A program made the position numbers and the translations under genes. A DNA stretch of 64,000 nt, taken from NCBI GenBank assembly GCA_003586115.2, contig QVOM02000116.1, positions 32,403,062-32,467,061 on the forward strand, in the 5' to 3' direction. Within the stretch, counting starts at the first letter, position 1. Every line of letters begins with the position of its first letter. Positions 60,472 to 64,000 of the stretch are shown here, piece by piece. Source of the stretch: Salvator merianae (lineage: Eukaryota; Chordata; Lepidosauria; Squamata; Teiidae). Below the pieces are notes generated by a model. It was given only the letters and a program-made list of their open reading frames with translations, made no database searches and was not told the origin of the DNA.

Positions 60472-60672
60472 TATGTTGTTGGGTATCACTGAGTTGTGGC
60501 TGCCTCCTGGTTGACAGCATGGGAACCTCAATGGGGACTTTTATGCAGTTTTCTTGGCTGGGATACAGAAGTGATTTGCCATTGCCTACTTCCGAGGAGA
60601 AGCTGGGGATGGAACTGGCTACCTCTTACTTTTCAGGCAGTTTGCTCTACCACTGAGCCATAGCCACTCCCA
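60472..60672 (-). mobile_element. tRNA-derived SINE with pol III boxes and target duplication
   Basis: On the minus strand it begins with TGGCTCAGTGGTAGAGC (A box), then AGTTCCATCCCC (B-box-like), then a body with GGCAATGGCAAATCACTTCT and GCCAAGAAAACTGC. CCCTCCTAT occurs on both sides (about 60463-60471 and 60673-60681), a likely target-site duplication. The family has partial copies at 13774-14312 and about 34601-34712. Confidence 0.8.
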
Positions 60673-61157
60673 CCCTCCTATAATAACAGGAAAGTTTTGT
60701 TTTTTAGCTTATAGGTCCTGAAAGCATTTTATCCTTAAATCTACTATATAAGTTTATTTTACTGCTGTAAGGTAGTAAGGTCTTTGCTTGCTTTATTCTG
60801 GGTGTTTTATTATAATTGTGATGGTTATATGTTGTTTTGTTATTGCTGCTCTGTAACCGTAATACAGTTCAGTACATTACAAAAAGGCTTGCATTTACTT
60901 TCTTAGAAAATGTAGACTTGTATTCGAAAATAGCAAGACCTCATATACTAGGAAAGAATGATTTCGTCCAAGATTATGGTTGTCTGGTTTCACTTTGCTA
61001 CACTGATACAGAAACTGCTATTACTGCTAAGTAAAGCAGGCTTAAATACTTTTATTAAAAAAAAAAAAAAAATTCATGCTGCTGCAGTCATTTATGCAAC
61101 TGTGTCACCCAAATAGGTGTGTGCTTGTTTCCTAATGCAACAGAGCTTCCAGACTAA

Positions 61158-61296
61158 GGCTGCATCCAGATGTTGCTTATTTATTCCGCTATATTTGAAT
61201 ATTCTGGAATAAGGCATAGAGATTCCAGAATATCCATGCTTTATTTCGGAATTTCCAAATGTAGTAGAATAAGTAAGCGACATCTAGATGCAGCCA
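61158..61296. mobile_element. Palindromic MITE, GGCTGCATCCAGATG termini
   Basis: GGCTGCATCCAGATGTTGCTTA at the left is mirrored by AAGCGACATCTAGATGCAGCC at the right, with inner TATTCTGGAATAAGG / TTCCAGAATA pairing. A half copy lies at about 61738-61805. Confidence 0.75.
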
Positions 61297-61881
61297 AATT
61301 CACTACAGTGGCCTCCTGGTAAGAGGCCTGTGGCTTTCCACCCTACTCCCCTATCCAGAAAAATATGTCATCTAAGGTCAATAAAAGGAGCTGGTTTTAA
61401 AATCTATTTAAGATTGGCTTACTAGGGACATCAAACATCAGATCTTGTCAAGGTCTTCTTGCTTCACTCCCAGTCAAGGTGGACCAAGACTGGTCCAGTA
61501 ATTTTGACGTTGGAGGTAGTAAAATCCAGTAACATATTTTCCTTGCAATAACAACAACAGATAAATAGCAACATGCTGCTCTTTCACAGCACCCATACTC
61601 TGCTACCTGGGGTGATTACTTGTCTGAGCTTAATATGAGAGTTCTTTATGATGAGACCGAATGCAGTGCTGATTGCAACTGAGTGTCCAAACATACCATC
61701 AGCATGCAGCGGGATTGGCAAAGTGATGCCTCTCCCAGACTGCATCCAGATGTCACTTATTCTGCTATATTTGGACATTCCAGAATAAAGCATGGATACT
61801 CCAGGTACTGGAGTATAACTCTCATCATCCTTGATCACTGGCAATGCTGGCTGTGGCTGATGGAAGATGGAATGTGACAAT

Positions 61882-62061
61882 GGCCCTTTCTGCACTTGGA
61901 CTTATTCCAGATTATATTTCAGAAAAGGGACTTGCCATCTGCATGCTAGTGCAGATTATGGTAGGCCCTGGTCAAGACCTTTCATAGTTTGCACTAGCAT
62001 GTGGATAGCAGGTCCCTATTCTGGGATATAATCCACAATAAGTCCAAGTGCAGAAAGGGCC
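61882..62061. mobile_element. Palindromic MITE, GGCCCTTTCTGCACTTGG termini
   Basis: About 25 bp of near-perfect terminal inverted repeat lies at each end (GGCCCTTTCTGCACTTGG versus CCAAGTGCAGAAAGGGCC). The interior has a second inverted pair around CTAGTGCAG/TTTGCACTAG, so almost the whole element folds back. There is no coding capacity. Confidence 0.8.
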
Positions 62062-62073
62062 AACATCTGGAAA

Positions 62074-62400
62074 CTAGCATAGCCTAGTGGCTAAGGCTTC
62101 AGGCTAGAACCTAGGGGCAGTTCCACACTGGCCAGTACACTGGACCAGCAAATGTACTGGGAGCCTCAATTCTTCACATTCATTTGGTCTACAGGAAGGG
62201 CCTCCCTTAGACTGCATGAGCATGCAGAAGGGAGGTTCCTAGTACACTTGCTGGTCCAGTATACCAGCCACAGCAAAGTCGCCCTAAAAGTTTTGCATTT
62301 CAAATCTTCACTCACAACCAGGTGACCTTATGGGCCAGTGATGGCCTCTCAGCTCAACACAGATACTTGGGAGTAGAAAATGGAGAAAAGGAGGAAGGTG
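62074..62400 (+). mobile_element. MIR-like SINE interrupted by a short DNA transposon
   Basis: The head, with AGCCTAGTGGCTAAGGC (A-box-like), is at 62074-62111. The body resumes near 62285 with a degenerate TTTCAAATCTTCACTC box and GGTGACCTTATGGGCCAG. The intervening 62112-62284 is an inverted-repeat element. Confidence 0.55.
62112..62284. mobile_element. Short inverted-repeat DNA element (family with GGTCCAGTATACC)
   Basis: The left end GGCAGTTCCACACTGGCC is echoed inverted at the right end (CCAGCCACAGCAAAGTCGCC). Interior inverted pieces, CTGGACCAGCAA and TTGCTGGTCCAG, mirror each other. Related copies are at 43394-43510 and, partial, about 23430-23530. Confidence 0.65.
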
Positions 62401-62505
62401 GAATGCATTTATTTTATTTACATACCACACTGGCTTACAGAAGTATAAAGATGCAAGTTAAAATACAGTAAAATACAGCATAAAAAGTAAAATGAAAAAC
62501 AATAA

Positions 62506-63070
62506 GGCTGCATCCAGATGGGGAAATATAGCACCATTTTGACCCCACTGTAGTGGGATTGCCACCTGTATCTATGGCAACCTCACCATAACTACACTAG
62601 ATGCCCCCTAAAAGGTGTGATTCCCTATTTTGGAAACCTCCAACTCTGATGGCAGGTTTTTCCGAAATGGCAGGATCACTTACCTTTGCAGACAGAGCCG
62701 TCATCATAGTCCTGGCCACCATGCATGCATCTGGGCCAAAGAACACAGCCTCACATGTGCGGTGGTGAAGTTGTGCACTTCTGGGTATTTCGTGCTGGTG
62801 AAATACCTGAATGTGATGTCCACCACACATGCATGTGGATCGAGAAAAGCCAGCCATGCATGTGTAATGATGGCATTGTGCGTTCTGGGTATTTCATTCC
62901 GGCAAAATACCCAGAAGTGCGCATCACCACACATACACGGCTTGCTTTTCTCGGTCCACGTGCACGCATGGTAGACATCACATCCAGGCACATAGACAGG
63001 CGATCATTCTGGAGGGGCTTTTGTCTGGAATATTGCCTGTTGGCGCTATATTTGACCGGCATCTGAAGCT
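62506..63070. mobile_element. Non-autonomous DNA transposon with long internal palindrome
   Basis: GGCTGCATCCAGATGGGGAA at the left and an imperfect inverse ending CGGCATCTGAAGCT at the right frame the element, both next to AAATATAGC. The interior shares GCACTTCTGGGTATTTC with the 58166 and 16453 elements. Arms 62813-62894 and 62903-62981 are inverted copies. Several overlapping frames on both strands here result from the palindrome. Confidence 0.65.
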
Positions 63071-64000
63071 GGACTAAATTAAAATATGGTAAATGCCACT
63101 AAAAAATTGAAACATTTGAAAAGCCATAGGTTAGCTAACCCTGAATCAGAGATTCAGCTGCATTCTCTAGCTTCCATCCCAAAACTCCATTACAATATAG
63201 CATGCATGTATGTTACCATAAGCAGTTTTTATATAGACTTCTTGCTTTCATGACTGAAACAACCATTACCAGATTACATGGATTGCAGTTTAAACCTTGT
63301 GTTTCTCACAGAGAGTGTCAGCCATCTGTATTTATTTGATTTTCATCCTACCTTTCAAACTAGAAAGATACCCAAGGCAGCCCACATAGAATAGTAAAAT
63401 ATGTTTACTTGAGAATTGCATTGTTCTTTTAAGTACCTGAACATTAGGGGTTCTTTTATTCTATCTGGATTTTACAATGTGGTTTCCAAGGAAGTAGAGA
63501 TTTTAGCACAACTGCAAGCATTAGATTAACCATCCAATTATTCTGTGCTACTATCTAATAATCTAGTTATGTTACATGAGGGCTGAGTTTGCTAGGTATA
63601 TGAGGGGAACAACAGTTTTGATTGTTTCATAAGAGTGCTGAAAACATTGTTTTGCACAGCCCTATAGAATTCATACTACCTGTGTGCTGGTTTGGATCAG
63701 TTCATCCTTGGCTCTGTGCAAAAAGGAGACCCTCCTTTACTTTAATATGAGCGCATGCACAGGTGTGTATTGCATCTCCACACCAACTCTTCATTCATCC
63801 CATTTCTTATCTCTTCTTTTTTTCTTTTCCAAACTATGACAACATACATGGTGTCCTCTTTGCTTTACCACAGATAATTTGCTGTTTCTGGACACTGACT
63901 CCTATCTTCACTTTTGCCTTTGCTGCCTGGAAGCAACAGAAGTTGGCATCCAACATCTAGAGGCTTAACAATTGGTCATCCATATGTTAAACTGGTTTCA

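Larger units (their letters stand above)
52216..64000. other. Region upstream of TRDMT1
   Basis: Apart from the orphan exon candidate at 54974-55036, this is SINE, LINE and MITE sequence plus AT-rich unique DNA. The human neighbour VIM would lie on this side on the plus strand, but none of its exons is recognisable here. Confidence 0.65.

Noticed and set aside
62597..63066. Mirrored cysteine/histidine-rich frames on both strands
   Set aside because: They are by-products of the palindromic transposon at 62506-63070; no zinc-finger spacing is conserved.
63665..63710. Minus-strand 34-nt segment between AG and GT sites, open in one frame
   Set aside because: The acceptor and donor are acceptable, but the peptide is only about 11 residues and matches nothing known; kept out as unsupported.
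1..64000. tRNA, rRNA, CRISPR arrays, operons or prokaryotic-style systems
   Set aside because: None is present. The only tRNA-like sequences are SINE heads, and the tandem repeats are microsatellites.

Overview
This window is vertebrate nuclear DNA. It is AT-rich, intron-rich and repeat-dense, with no prokaryotic gene structure. Two orthologues can be recognised from spliced exons on the minus strand: the 5' end of CUBN (cubilin) and a complete TRDMT1 (DNMT2, tRNA-Asp cytosine-38 methyltransferase). Human chromosome 10p has the same CUBN-TRDMT1 order and orientation. The repeats are CR1/L3-type LINEs, an L1-like fragment, a Tc1-like transposon, tRNA-derived and MIR-like SINEs, and many short inverted-repeat DNA transposons. 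That mix suggests a non-mammalian amniote, most likely a squamate reptile. The species assignment is inference.

Layout: 1-15881 holds CUBN exons 5 to 1, with the rest of the gene off the left edge. It gives the signal peptide, a furin-like site, the N-terminal oligomerisation region and most of the first EGF-like module. 15882-23.8 kb is intergenic. It contains two 1635-bp copies that are identical apart from two differences I found and are separated by a single N at 21740, which is probably an unmerged assembly overlap. 24130-51897 is TRDMT1. All 11 coding exons were joined in frame (1260 nt, 419 residues), every junction is GT-AG, and the methyltransferase motifs are intact. A CpG-rich promoter lies at about 51.7-52.2 kb. 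52.2-64 kb is upstream of TRDMT1 and is mostly repeats. VIM lies beyond this point in human but is not seen here. One well-formed but unidentified 63-nt exon-like segment sits at 54974-55036 on the minus strand.

The genes do not form a pathway: cubilin is an endocytic receptor and TRDMT1 is an RNA methyltransferase. They are simply syntenic neighbours. Nearly all long open frames outside the exons have no recognisable product. I see no new biological system. The items most worth a second look are the probable assembly duplication, the orphan exon, a transposon lying a few bases from a CUBN splice donor, three nested transposon insertions and an intronic hairpin.
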